The position numbers and the translations under genes are program-made. This document shows, piece after piece, positions 34,046 through 45,715 of a DNA stretch of 64,000 nucleotides; the stretch's first letter is position 1; each line of letters starts with the position of its first letter. Location: NCBI GenBank assembly GCA_934047225.1, contig OW203989.1, forward strand, positions 19,195,977 to 19,259,976. The letters are read 5' to 3'. Origin of the DNA: Ypsolopha sequella. Taxonomy: Eukaryota > Arthropoda > Insecta > Lepidoptera > Ypsolophidae. The notes under the pieces are model-generated. The model was not told where the DNA came from, ran no database searches, and saw nothing but the letters and a program-made list of their open reading frames with translations.

Positions 34046-35689
34046 CTGAAAAAATAAACATCATGATATTTTTCGAGGGAGAGTTGCCCTAATTCCTCAA
34101 GTTATATGATTATGGTTGGCTATCGTTTGAATCATGCATTAGTTTTAAATTTATCAAGGTACAATTTTTTTTTTAGGAAAACCGCCACCTGTACCTTTTC
34201 TTAGTTTACCTCGACTTATTTCAGAAAGCACGATCGCGCTCCTTATCTATAGATTAAAATGCAATAAAAGTGTATGGTGTGAAAATATACGAGTGACAAA
34301 TGAAAAAATTTTTCATTTGTAACCAATTCAGACAGTTTTATCCAATCGACGTTCCAGAATAGGGTATGCTTCACGCACTAGTTGATATCGTTTATCTTTT
34401 GAATGGTTGATGAATATTATACATTATGTGACTGATAAATGGAATCAAACTGTGAAACAGAGATTATATCAGGTGTAGGATTAAGAGAAACTTTTTTCTA
34501 AATGGAGCTATTGAAGCCACTTTATTTTCCATTAAATTTTGTAGTAACTTTTCCATTTGTGCAGTTTCCTGGTTGAAAGTAAATATAAAATATTCTTTCT
34601 ACCATTTTCTAGACCTTTAGCTTCCTTATTTTCAGCAACTATGTATTATTTTATTTGTATTTAACAAAAATTTGAAAACTAATATCTGTAGTCCCAGACA
34701 CATTTTCAATAGTTCACAAGATCTATGCATTTTTCGCACTCATTAAATATTCACACCAATACTCCAAATTGCTCAACTACTCTCCTTCTTCATTAAGTAT
34801 TCACTCTTATACCGTCGTCTTTCTAATAAGACCATGAATAAATGAGGTCCTAGCAAGACTTTAATCAACTTGGGACATACCTACTCGAGCACTCTATTTT
34901 GCTTTCGGTAACTTCGTTTACATTTAATAAACTCTGGGACACAAAACAGTGGATTAACGTCCCTAACCGTAGCCTTTATGTGCATGATGAAAATTTGAAA
35001 AAATAATATTACTACTTGCCCGACAACATTAATAATTTTTATATTTTCGATAACTTAATATGTTTTATTAGTTTAATTTAATTCTGTAATTAATAATTCC
35101 CTTTGTTAGCGTTACGTAGGAATCATCGCTTCCTTCTGTAGAAATATCGTGCGTAAAATCTTTTGTTGTATTTACATTGATAAATTTGATATATGTTATA
35201 ATTGAATAGGAGCTAAAAGAGCCTAACGCTGAGTTGCACGAAAACGACGCTAATTTTCCGTTAGCTAACTGGGATCTAATCTCAAGATTACATAATTTCG
35301 TGATTAAATTTGAAGCTGTTGTTCGAAATGTTTTTACTTTCCTTTAAGTGATAATTAAGTGTTTCCTGATATAAAAATAAAATTAATCTGTACACAGAAT
35401 AAAAATGTTCAACACTCTTTCAAATCTTTTTATAACCCGCATTATTTGTACTTAGATGTGGCGCCACTGAATGTTAATAATAGTAAAATGACTTTTATGT
35501 CATTGAAGCTAGAAGCTAATTTATTAATAGTTCGCAAATTTGTCACCGATATAGAACATATGTGCTCCCTATAACTGACTGTCATGTCAAACAACAAAAT
35601 TGAAATTGAATAACCTTACGTTCGCATTTTACTTCTGCAAAAGGTTTCTGGGAACCATGGCAAGTCCAAAAAAATACCTTTTGAATTAT

Positions 35690-36019
35690 TCTACAGTTGA
35701 TTTGTCGGCTTGTATTGTGTCACCCAACAACTGCTGAATTGTGCCTGTTGCATAGAACCTCCGTAAATAAAAGCTGGGTCATTGCGTCGATTGATCTTGA
35801 CCTTTCAGTTGAAGGAGAAAGGTTATGTTCTATCCTCGATAATATATTTTGAGCAGCAGCTTTTGAGAACCTAAACCGTTCCATAAATTCGTGTTCGTAC
35901 CTATGTAGATAGTCGCCACTTAACTGGAGAGAAGAGTAGAGATTCTGAGGATACTGGTCAAAACCTAGTAAAGCCTTAGTGGGCTCTCCATTTGGAGCCA
36001 GGAATAAATAATAGTGCAT
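35690..36019 (-). pseudogene. HARBI1-like nuclease N-terminal fragment
   Basis: The minus-strand frame from 36019 encodes about 86 residues up to DAMTQLLFT, including FMERFRFSKAAAQNILSRIE and LSPSTERSRSI. After a single frameshift near 35760 another frame continues RFYATGTIQQLLGD. The order (FRxSK, LxPxTxRSxxI, LRFYATG) is the N-terminal helix-turn-helix region of PIF/Harbinger nucleases. The DDE catalytic domain that should follow is missing, replaced by stop-rich sequence. Confidence 0.7.
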
Positions 36020-36041
36020 TCACGATCTTTGAAATTGTTTA

Positions 36042-36300
36042 TTAGTTACACCCAGCGACATTAATCCTACACCAAACTTGAAATACTTTTATGTTCTCAC
36101 GATTGAATACATCTCCTTCTGCAACCACGTTCTTTCTTTTCTTTTTACGAATTTCTATCTGGTTTATAAGATACAAGCAATTGCAAGGTAAATTGCTTGC
36201 AGCAAAATTGTACAGCAAAGCAAAGAGCACGCCACGCCACCTACCGCTATAAATGTTAAACTTTCTTCAAAATCAGCTGTGACATGGTCAGCCATCTTCC
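36042..36300 (-). other. Unassigned internal part of the Harbinger element
   Basis: Upstream of the nuclease fragment on the minus strand there are open frames of about 60 codons (with KKKRKNVVAEG and a hydrophobic, cysteine-rich start) and an AAGATGGCTGACC start-like context near 36293. It may be leader or a remnant of the second Harbinger ORF. I do not recognise it. Confidence 0.2.
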
Positions 36301-37584
36301 CATTTAGCGGGTTAAGTACAGGATCGTTGCCACTTAAATTTTAATTTAATCAAGTGTCAAATTGGACGCTAACGGAGGTAAAATTGCGTTCGAACAACAT
36401 AAACTCGAAGATAATCATGAGTTTGACAGATTTTTATTTAAATAAATAAAGGTTGCTTAAATATTTATATTGGAGGTTTCGTGCAACAGAAAATCATGAT
36501 TCTCGTGATTAAATTAGTTTAATCTCTACTTAAATATTAAAATTTGTTTCGAACAACTCGGCATAAGTGAAGCAATCGCTCTAAAAACAATACCTAAAAA
36601 TGCAATTTTATTTTCACTCAGGACGAAATGCAACCACGCATATCGACGACAAGAACGAAAATCTTTTATACGGACACCGATTTCTGATTGAGTCGTATTT
36701 TATAACACCTTGGTTTAGGATGAAGAACCCATAAAAATTACATTTTTTATTGTGCAAGTAAATCAAAATTTTATGGAAATCTAAGACTTTGATAAGAAAG
36801 TGCTCAGTTTTGCATTGAATACGATACTACAAACCTATGGTTAAAAAATTAAAGGTAGTTGCCGCTAAAAATTCTGGGATCTCAGAAACGAAAGCTTATT
36901 TTCAAGGTGTAGTTTGCAATTAACTTTTAGTAATGCTATAAAACTTATTCGATTTGTTCACTTTAATCATTTTAGTGTTGTCAACTATACATAGTAATTT
37001 TTAAGGCTTTTGGGTCCGTTCAGCAACTTGACTTCGAAAAACATAATTTTACGCTAATCCTGATTATGCAATACCTTAAAATGCTCTATTTTAAGTCATA
37101 TTCCTCCTGTGATTCTGCTTTAGGTAAAAATCAATCCACCAAGAACCATCAATTAAATCTATTAAGGTGTTTCTGTTAAACTGGAATATACAGAAACGTT
37201 TCAGTCAATAGCATATTTTCTTCTGTGCCCATAGCTTACAAAGTACACAAGTAAAAAAAGACTTCACAAGCATTTTCTACAACAACGATATTTTTTCTTA
37301 CTTCAACTTCTTAGATAAACACGGTCACAATAAAGCCTAGAACGGAATCTGAGCTCATCAACTTTTTATCACGAAGTTATTCTTGAATCCTGCTCTCGTA
37401 AAGTAGGTCCTTGGTACTGAGAGGAATTTCACTTATTTACTCGTCGGTGGCGCCAGAGCGCCAGCGCGTCGCCTTCATTCTAGCTGAGAGGCGGTAGATA
37501 CTTTATGGGTATTAAATTAAATCTTCTTATGAATACTAATATTAAAGTTTTAAAAAGTAGTGTCTATATCTTTTATTAGTTAAT

Positions 37585-37957
37585 GCTACAAGGGCGAAAA
37601 GTAATAACTTAACGTAACCGAGTAATGTATTGCTCTTACGCCCGTGTATCATACTACGTGAGAAGAAATAAAACAAATATAATCAAAGAAAACAATTTAA
37701 TTATTAAATGTGAAAGTTACATTGTTGTGAACTTTAACTTATGATTGGCTCAAAAGGACTGTATCTAAAGCCGTTTAACAGTGAAAAAAAAAGTATAAGA
37801 TTTATGGTAGACAGGAAAGGTTGCAGGTTAGCCAACTTCTCGGAAAAAAATAAAAAAAAAATAATAATAAAGCCCTAGGGTAAAACAATCGACTTTCTGT
37901 TCGGTTTTGATGCATAAAAAGTGGGCCTTTACGAGCACTTGCATTGAAAAAATATTT
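37585..37957 (-). repeat. Dispersed repeat family, copy 2 (empty hAT site)
   Basis: Inverted copy of 15399-15912, with the same landmark order read on the minus strand. It has an uninterrupted AAGCCCTAGGGTAAAA at the site where copy 1 carries the 103-bp hAT MITE. It is non-coding. Confidence 0.65.
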
Positions 37958-38129
37958 TTCTGAAATTTTAAATGAAGTAAGTTTCTAGTATTGTAGTGAG
38001 GCAAAAACTAAAGTTGTTTGAATTTTTGTCTCTGTCTGTTACGTCTTTACTCAAGAACCACTATATGGATTTGGATGAGGTTCTTTTATTAGCATCGTAG
38101 TGACCGTAGTCAACATATAGGCTATAAGG

Positions 38130-38391
38130 CAGTGGCGTGCACAGAACTTTTTGCTGGAAAAGCAAACAATGGGTCAAGAACAACAATAAAAAAAATGTGA
38201 AAAAATGTAAATATAAATTTGATAAAAAAAAATTGTATGACGCCAGGGTAGACAATGTCTACCCTAGAGTGAAAATTTCCTATACAAACTTTTTTTTTTC
38301 AAAGTGATATTTAAATTTTTTCATATTTTTTTTATTGTTGTTCTTGACCAATTGTTTGCTTTTCCAGCAAAAAGTTCTGTGCACGCCACTG
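38130..38391. mobile_element. 262-bp palindromic hAT element with 8-bp target duplication
   Basis: The element begins CAGTGGCGTGCACAGAAC and ends with its inverted copy GTTCTGTGCACGCCACTG. The inverted match runs about 85 bp inward with small differences, and a central hairpin GGTAGACAATGTCTACC is present. CTATAAGG flanks both sides (38122-38129 and 38392-38399). The flanking sequence continues into a repeat whose uninterrupted form is seen near 16858 (GGCTATAGGGGGTGTTAAT). The hAT assignment rests on the CAGTGGCG ends and 8-bp duplication. Confidence 0.8.
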
Positions 38392-38534
38392 CTATAAGGG
38401 GTGTTGATAAAATAACCGCCAAGCCAAAAAATTTCGATAATCAAGCTGAAATCGCCGGCAAAAGGTAGTATTTATAAAAGAAGAGGTTGTTTAGTTGGTA
38501 GGTTCATAAAAATATCTATAATAATATATAATAT

Positions 38535-38990
38535 AAAAATTAAAACGAGTCCAATATCGAAAATGTTATCTAGCTTAAAAATAACCAATAAACTTTTAAC
38601 AAAAAAATAGCAACCGACTTCAATAGTAACAGCAGTCATTCACTAAAAACTTAATAATAATTCTATAAAGACCGATGGTACCGAAGCAACACTTTTGCCG
38701 ACTTCTTTCTTCCTGAAACATTATGTTATCTAGAAGTCGGCGTATTTCCTACGATATAGCAACATAAAAACCAATATAAGAACGCCGACTTCTAGATAAC
38801 ATAACGTTTCAGGAAGAAAGAAGTCGGCAAAAGTGTTGCTTCGGTACCATCGGTCTTTATAGAATTATTATTAAGTTTTTAGTGAATGACTGCTGTTACT
38901 ATTGAAGTCGGTTGCTATTTTTTTGTTAAAAGTTTATTGGTTATTTTTAAGCTAGATAACATTTTCGATATTGGACTCGTTTTAATTTTT
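38535..38990. mobile_element. Fold-back element with 209-bp inverted arms, copy 1
   Basis: Arms 38535-38743 and 38782-38990 are almost perfect reverse complements of equal length around a 38-nt spacer. Arm landmarks are ACGAGTCCAATATCGAAAAT, TAGCAACCGACTTCAATAG, AAGACCGATGGTACCGAAGC and TTATCTAGAAGTCGGCG. A second copy with shorter arms is at 47494-47854, and a diverged relative is near 940-1140. It is non-coding. If transcribed it would give a long hairpin RNA, a possible small-RNA source (inference). Confidence 0.85.
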
Positions 38991-39511
38991 TTAATTTTAT
39001 ATAATTTGTAAAAATTACCTATAGGCGTCTTGAAATTTCGGTTAATCAACATGTTGAAAAAAATACAACAAAGTACTCGGAAATTTCGTGTTTAAAGTTG
39101 CGAAACGTCCCAATTTCACGTAGACATTTTTTTGAATAACAACTTCTTTTTCTGGAATTTGAAACAATATTAACCCTGGCGTGGGGTAGTTCATAAATCC
39201 ATGCAACAATCCGCACTTTGTCGACTTACAGTACAAAAGTGGTACCATCCCTAGACTTGCTCGCCTGGCGGCGCGGCGGCGCTCTGGCTGTGTTTACTAA
39301 GTGTACACAGTGTCAGATCTCTTTCTTAGTAAGACCACTCAATTAATTAAGCTAACACTTCCATTTACTTGGAGGCAGTTAAAGTAAACGATTGTTTGTG
39401 ATTGATGTCACTTTAGTGATCAACAATTTCCTTGAGATAAAATAGATTTTGTACTGATTGGCCTTGTTCAGTAATAGATGTTTAAATTTTAACTATACAT
39501 TAACATTATAT

Positions 39512-39605
39512 CATTGCAGTATAGAAACGCAGAAAGAAAAGTAAATATGAACCGAGCTCCTCACATCCAGATTTACTTTTCTTTCTGCGTTTCTATACTG
39601 CAATG
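39512..39605. repeat. Perfect 35-bp hairpin with 24-nt loop
   Basis: The left arm 39512-39546 (starting CATTGCAGTATAGAAACGC) and right arm 39571-39605 are exact reverse complements with a GC-richer loop (GAACCGAGCTCCTCACATCC). The stem is AT-rich and the size is that of a miRNA precursor, but perfect pairing is more typical of a small fold-back. No element ends or target duplication were seen. Confidence 0.6.
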
Positions 39606-40051
39606 AATATTAGTTTATGAAAAAAGCAGTGGATTCTGGACGTACGCTTAAGATCGTCCATGCAAAGGTCCGCGTTACTCCAGGCGGAAAGACCCGCAGT
39701 GCAAGAGGGATGGAACCCGGGAAAATTGACAAAAGTCGGGTTTAAATTAATACAAAATAGCTATGAAATTTCCATAAACGGAAATATAAGTATTGTTAAA
39801 ACCCATTTAAATAAATATTTTCGAAGTATGTATGCTATCGCAATTTGTCAGAATACCATAAAAAGTGTAAATTTAGACCTCAATTCAATAATTTATTTCT
39901 ATCGAGTGAAATCCTCCAATCTCGTTTCTGATTGTAAAAAATCTTTCGAAATTGTTAAACTAATTTATCTAACTTGGGATTTTTTTTTAAACAGCAGATA
40001 AATAACTTCAAAACGTGTCAATTTTTACTATATACCCTCGTAACAAAAATG

Positions 40052-40098
40052 TGCTCCTACGGGATTTGAACCTGCGAACTCCGGATTAGTGGTTGATA
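40052..40098 (-). repeat. tRNA 3'-half-like fragment (SINE remnant)
   Basis: On the minus strand CCGGAGTTCGCAGGTTCAAA followed by TCCCGTAGGAGCACA resembles the anticodon-to-acceptor half of a tRNA with the B-box GGTTCAAATCC. The 5' half with an A box is not present, so it is a fragment and not an RNA gene. It may be a SINE remnant. Confidence 0.4.
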
Positions 40099-40659
40099 AA
40101 AAATATCAAATAGTGCATTTTTGGTATTTTGTTTTTATATTTACTTTGGCTAAGTGATAATCATTACCTACCCAGAAATAAACACTCGGGCATTTCTTTT
40201 AACAGAGTAGCTTAAAAAAGCAAAATCTTTTTCAAACGTAAACATTTACGGCATCAGCATACATAGAACAGACGTTCCAATATATTTAGAAACACACTGA
40301 GCTTCCTCGTATTTGTGTGCAGTATCCTAGCGAGAGTTTTAGATGCAGTAGCTCATCGAATTTCATCTCTATCACTAGCCAACAAGGGTTAAGGCAAACG
40401 TCTACTTGCTGTAGTGGTTAGTACTCGTTTTCATCACCTTTCCCCATTATCCTGACTTTTATAACCGTACGGTGACGCTGTGCAAGACTGCACGAATCTA
40501 AACTTGCTTATTCATATTTTTGGTTATTTTTGGACAAATTTTATTGGTATTTAGTAAACTTTATTATGTAGCAAACTTTATGTTCGCGGGCCCACCTGCG
40601 CTGTAATAGAAACAGCCCTAAGCCCCGTTTTCATATTTGTTTTTCGAAAATGTTCTATA

Positions 40660-40800
40660 TTTGTGCCAAAAGTACGGAAATAGGGCTCATTACCTATCGT
40701 GGACGTTTGTGGGTCGTGACTTGAACTTCACAGTCGATACTCGGACACACAGCTCTGACAGACACTCCGGGATTCAGGTCTCGAACATTTATACAAATTT
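40660..40800 (+). repeat. Diverged SINE-associated repeat
   Basis: GTACGGAAATAGGGCTCATT and the following sequence resemble, in part, the sequence downstream of the SINE body at 7075-7130 (GAACGGGGATAGGGCTCACC on the minus strand). The link is short and diverged. No coding function is recognised in the open frame here. Confidence 0.25.
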
Positions 40801-42409
40801 CTGGAACTGGCCGTTTGTTTTTTTATTCGCCGGTCATTTGTAATTAAATAATTAAAACACTAATTATGGTTTTTGAAAATGGAACTCTTTGGGTGTAGGT
40901 TATTTGATTGAAAAATAACTTTTTAGCAAATTTGTACTGTATAAGGTATTGGAATTAGCAAAGTTCAAAAGATTTTGCATGTACAAGAGAAGGTTTGGAA
41001 GCTTTGTACTGCAGTAAGTAACTACGTGCTTGCCGAGAGTGATTGAAAAAGTTTGTGAAAAGCGTTCTTGCAGCGAAGTCCTTCATCACGACAACGCGTC
41101 CTCACATTCCGCTAAGGTAACGAATGTGTTTTTGAAATAGTACATAACTTACGCATTAAATTTTTTTTCCCAAAATTGAAGACAAGCTTAGATTACGATT
41201 TACAAGCCCCAAAGCGGCGGTGAATGCATTCCAAAAGGCCATTGAAAAGGAAACCTTGGCTACGTGATTTTTACAATGGGTTCAATGATGCAAAAGTGTG
41301 TAAATAGTGAGTGACATACGGAAAGACGAACATAGGGACAGCACAGTGGTATTAATTTTTCCCTTTGGGTACGGAACTCTAAAAAAGAATTCGAACGGAA
41401 AACGCATTGGCAATATCGTGTCGCGTTACCGTCCAAGTGTAAGAAGGGCCATATTATATCAGCAAACCATGGGGTGATTCAACGCCGAAATTATCCCATT
41501 TCACATAATGTGCGGGTTATTGCGAAGTCTGTTTACTCTTTCATCTCTAAATTGCAGTAGAACAATAATTTAACGCCATTACGACTTAATGTGTGTCGTT
41601 GGGAGGACGGCGACGGCGCTCTATTAGCATAAACTCGTAAAAGATCTATGACGTCATGTCTCTGAAAGTACATAAAACTAAAGCCAAGAAAATATTCACT
41701 ATGATGAAACCGGTCAAGAATAAGTCAGGCTCATAAATTGTGTGTTTTAAATTCTGTGAAAAAAAATCAATGTATACAAATAAGATGAGATTAGATAAAA
41801 ATAAATAATTTGTCAGTTTATTTTTTAGTATAGGTTTTATAAAGTTTTAGGTTAGTGTTGCGTTTTTTATTTTAAGTAAAATTTTTGTTTTTGTAGGTGA
41901 AGGTTTTAATGTTATTTAAGTTTTACTTTGTTTCAATAATAATTGCCAGCATTCTGGGCACCCTACCGGGGGACAGCGACCTGGACCGGGTTTTTTATCT
42001 TTAATTTCTTTATTCTTATTTAATTATTTTTTTTGGTTAGTAATTTTATTTAATATTAATTTTATTTAAATGTAGTACCAATTTTTGTATAATTGTATAA
42101 AATTGTATAATTTATATCTGTACCGGAATAAAATAAGAGAGAAATGCAGACGTCGTTCATGTAAAGAAGACTAAGTTTATATACTTTTCTATAAATAAAC
42201 AGGTACCGTTTCATGGAAGTCAGTTTTTACCTGAAACCATTTTCGGCGCTTTTTGAATATGTCGCCATCTTGCACCTCTTGATGAGAGATGGGTCGGAGT
42301 GCGGTGTGTGGAGAAAGGAACGCATATATGAACATGAGTTCAAAGCCATCAGGATATCAAAAACTCCTAAAGAAATTATATGGCAGCTAAGCGGGTTGGC
42401 CCACCTTAA

Positions 42410-42875
42410 GGCGATTACCATCGCCAAATTAGCAGCTCGATATTTGTCACTACAAATATCAACGGAAACGACATTGAAATAACGTTCATATCAGCGCGCA
42501 ATGCATAGTGGCTGTTACGACGCTCGCTGTGTCCTTGAGAGGGCGAAATAGGAGAAAATTATACTTTTCACTTGGACGTGATTACTCGATTGAATAATCT
42601 TATGTTATGTTTATAGCTATAAAGTTTATCTATTTATCAAAGCATAGATGAATTCAATCGGCCAAACTACTCAGGAGCAGTAGGGAATTTGAGGTCAAAA
42701 AACAACATTCAGTAAAAAAAAAATCATGTAGAAGTTTTGGTGGTATGAAAAAGAAAAATGTTGCATATGTTGTCTAAGAGTTGATTATTCATTAATACAT
42801 TTTTTCATTATTTTTGGTTAGGCCATAAACGAGGAGTAGGCTTTAGAATGTACCCATTTGGCAATAGTAAGGCCC
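42410..42875 (+). mobile_element. 466-bp TTAA-flanked element, copy 2
   Basis: Nearly identical to 26944-27407 along its whole length, with the same inverted ends and TTAA on both sides (42406-42409, 42876-42879). Differences are scattered substitutions and small indels such as the A-run length. The two insertions are in the same orientation 15.5 kb apart, and the flanks are unrelated, so they are separate insertions and not one segmental duplication. Confidence 0.65.
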
Positions 42876-44004
42876 TTAATGCAAACGACACAGCAAGAAC
42901 AACAAGTTCAGTTTACTAGAACCATTTAGAACTTTATTTTATGAAGATCAACTGACTGAAAAGTACACCAATACAATATGATAAGTATTTCTTATTTCTC
43001 TGTATAAAATAATGAACTTCTACCGGAAACGAATACAGTAAAACGTCCGCGTGATGATTGTGTTGGTTTGATTTTTCGATCGGTTTTACCAGAGATTTTT
43101 CGATTTTTGACGGCTTTTGATTTTATTCACTTGCAATATTTTTATATAGTGTATTATTTAAAGAAAAAAAATATATTCTTATAAGTTCGTTCACGCTAGT
43201 GAGGTGAAAAGTTTTATGTGCCACACAAGAGCAAATTTATTTTGTTTCTTGTGCCTTTGAATCTCTCACCACGCTCAGAATTCGTACCTAGAACATTTAT
43301 TATACTAAGTTAGTCTATGCTTAAAATCACTCGCTGTGCTCGTGATTCAATTGTATAGCTAGAATCCTTCGCTTGCTCTCTTGTTGCACAAATAACAATT
43401 TTTCTTCGATTTCTCAATTTTTTTTCACGGAATCTTTTTTGTGTTACACTATGGCTTGTTTTCGGTCAACTGAGGTCAAGGTATTAGAACTCAGAGATAA
43501 CGCAAAATAAAATCTCCATACATTTACGCAAAAGGTGCCAAGTTGCGCCGTTGCTGACCAGGTGTTTTTAAAGCTACTAAAGATTACTTTATATTTTCTG
43601 GATTGGCTGTCCCTACAAAGTGGATTAGTCCTGTTTTATTGTGAGGGCCGCCCGGGCTTTAAACGAGGGGGTTTATCAAACATGCTGGGTAACGGTACAT
43701 TTACAAAAAAATATTGTTTCATTATTAACCGCAGATTCAAAATGTATTTGATGTTGCACCTTCCTTTGTAAGATTACAAACTTATCGGTGGATTCATCAC
43801 AATTAATAATGCACTCTAATATTAAACCATTATGGAACATCGTGATGCCACGGATATGTTTGTGGATTTGTAGTAGAAATCATAATGTAATTTTTCCTTT
43901 GACCTACCCACTAAGATAAAATCGTATTCTGAACACTTAATAAAACATAAAACATAACTATGTATTAACTTAGATTAATTAATTTACTTATGTGGTAGAT
44001 TGTA

Positions 44005-44096
44005 ATAGCACCGCAAACAAACCCCTAAGGGTTTAAGTGGTGTATATTTGAAATATGTTTGTGCAACTGTATGTGTGTAAATAAATAAATAAAAAG
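44005..44096 (+). repeat. LINE-like 3' end with AATAAA repeats
   Basis: CCCCTAAGGGTTTAAGTGGT and GTGTGTAAATAAATAAATAA form a tail like that of a non-LTR element ending in AAATAAATA. No coding part is attached. Similar AAATAAAT-ending tails occur at about 28400 and 49280. Confidence 0.3.
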
Positions 44097-44439
44097 GAGA
44101 GCGTACCTAACGAAAGACAGAATAAATAAAAAAACATTTTTGTATGCGTTAGCTAAATCTTGAGCCAAAAAGTTATAAAAGTTCGTTTTATTCATCCCAC
44201 CCGGCCAGTTTGATAAGGATTCCCGTATTTCTTTTCATGTTTTTGTCTACAAAATTTAATTTTCTCTCCTTTGTGTTCAACATTTAGTTAGATCATTAAG
44301 ATTCTTTTTAAAGCCACGAGAAATCTATAGTCATCAAGAAACTTGAAGTTGTGTTTTACTTACGATGTGAATAAAACACATAACCTTACGCAAATACGTT
44401 AATAAAAAAACAAAAAAATCAAGCCTATGCATTAATAAA

Positions 44440-44985
44440 AAACCGGCCAAGTCCGAGACAGACTAGGGTTCCGTATTGTGGATGATAAATTGATTTTGTG
44501 ATTTTTTTTCGATAATTTCTCAACCGCTTTATTTTTCCGGTAATTTTTACATAAACACATAGTACCATGATTTTTTCATATATTTTGGTCTACCAGTTTC
44601 GGAAATAAGGGGGGAGACAAACATATTTTTGTGGTTTTTAAAGATTTCTTGAAACCAGTGCCAGTACATATAGCAAAATTATATATTTTTACAATAAGCT
44701 TCTTAATATCTACAATTTGATACCCGTATTGTATTTTTAGGATCATATTATTTATTTTTCTCACGTTTGTTTTGGAAATATTTTGAACAATTTAAAATTT
44801 GTATTTTTTTATTATTTCGTGATATGTGGGCAAATTAGTGCTTTTTTTGTGCCAAATTTCATGTCTTTATCTTTAACGGTGCTAAAGTTATGAGGCTGTG
44901 ACATACGGACGGACGGACAACAACGGAATCTCACCATAAAGGTTCCTTTTGTACCTTTTAGGTACTACGGAACGCTAAAAAACAC
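44440..44985 (+). repeat. Dispersed repeat with CCGGCCAAGTCCGAGACAG start
   Basis: ACCGGCCAAGTCCGAGACAG, AGGGTTCCGTATTGTGGATG and, at the right, GACATACGGACGGACGGACA with GTACTACGGAACGCTAA are the two ends of a dispersed repeat also seen at 28740-28995. The interior is AT-rich and non-coding. Confidence 0.45.
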
Positions 44986-45172
44986 GATCGTGACTTGCAC
45001 ACATTGCCTATAGCCAGACTAATTCCCTGTAAAGCGCCAGGGTGACGCGTAGTTTCAACTAGGCACGACGAAAATCGTCGCGCTTCCGGAAAATCTCGAC
45101 ACCCGGCTCAAATATGCTAGGCTTGCGAGCGTAGCATATTAACACGTTTGTTGTCGCAGCCGTCCTATAACT

Positions 45173-45440
45173 TTGGGTGACATGGGGACTCCACATTGCG
45201 GAGGCGCTAACGTGTCGACATATTTAGCGTGCTACACTAACGGCCTCCTATGCTTCCACATTCATTTCATCAGCCATCTTGCCATCGTTTCGAGTTATAA
45301 CCGGAGACTCAGAAATAGATGGTATTGGCGGCAGCAGGGCCCTCCGGAGAATATTATTGATCGCTGCAGAGCGAGAAAAGCGAAAGACACTTCGCCGCCT
45401 TGAAAATCCGTGAAGTACAGTCTGATCCACGTTACCTCCG
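45173..45440 (+). other. GC-rich segment with broken frames, unidentified
   Basis: Several overlapping frames are open, including a plus-strand ITGDSEIDGIGGSRALRR followed by ILLIAAEREKRKTLRRLENP and a stop. The Arg/Lys-rich helix-like text looks protein-coding and could be the start of a decayed transposase, but I cannot assign it. The MITE copy at 45458 follows immediately. Confidence 0.25.
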
Positions 45441-45457
45441 CAGAGATAGGGGGTGTA

Positions 45458-45568
45458 CAGAGGAGACCACATCAAGCTATACACTTGCAGTACGACTTTA
45501 GCCCCTACAGAGATGAATATAAGATAGGTACAAAGTCCAATGTGTCTTACTTGATGCGGTCTCCACTG
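45458..45568 (+). mobile_element. 111-bp TA-flanked MITE, copy 2
   Basis: Begins CAGAGGAGACCACATCAAG and ends CTTGATGCGGTCTCCACTG, with TA on both sides (45456-45457, 45569-45570). The ends are about 19-bp inverted repeats. The interior is shared with the copies at 13895 and 52962. It is non-coding. Confidence 0.7.
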
Positions 45569-45586
45569 TACATAGCCACAAGCCAA

Positions 45587-45715
45587 TTAAGGGGCAGGTA
45601 TTCACCAACGAGTTTAAGTATCGACAATCATTCTTATCAGCGCGCAGTGCATTAATTTACGACGTCGCTGGGTCTCCGGATAGCACAAAATAGGCGAAAA
45701 TAATACTTTTCACAT
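45587..45715 (+). repeat. Diverged partial copy of the TTAA element family
   Basis: TTAAGGGGCAGGTATTCACC is followed by ATCAGCGCGCAGTGCATTA, GACGTCGCTGGGTC and ACAAAATAGGCGAAAATAA, matching the left half of the 464-bp element. The right end is missing. A similar partial copy is at 61198-61380. Confidence 0.45.

Larger units (their letters stand above)
35227..36563 (-). mobile_element. Internally deleted PIF/Harbinger element, 1,337 bp
   Basis: TAA flanks both sides (35224-35226 and 36564-36566), the target type of PIF/Harbinger elements. The left end begins CGCTGAGTTGCACGAAAAC and the right end, reversed, TGCCGAGTTGTTCGAAAC, imperfect inverted repeats. Subterminal sequence on both sides shares AATCACGA and TTGTTCGAA words. 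A minus-strand fragment of a HARBI1-like nuclease (35690-36019) lies inside. Autonomous members are usually about twice as long or more and carry a complete nuclease and a MYB-like ORF, so this copy is deleted. Confidence 0.65.

Noticed and set aside
40052..40098. Possible tRNA gene on the minus strand
   Set aside because: Only the T-arm/acceptor half with a B-box is present; no D-arm or A-box, so it is a fragment.
26944..42875. Segmental duplication linking 26.9-27.4 kb and 42.4-42.9 kb
   Set aside because: Identity stops exactly at TTAA on both sides in both copies and flanks differ, so two transposon insertions explain it.
45248..45586. 112-codon minus-strand frame
   Set aside because: It runs through the TA MITE copy at 45458-45568 and has no recognisable domain; judged a chance frame in GC-rich and MITE sequence.
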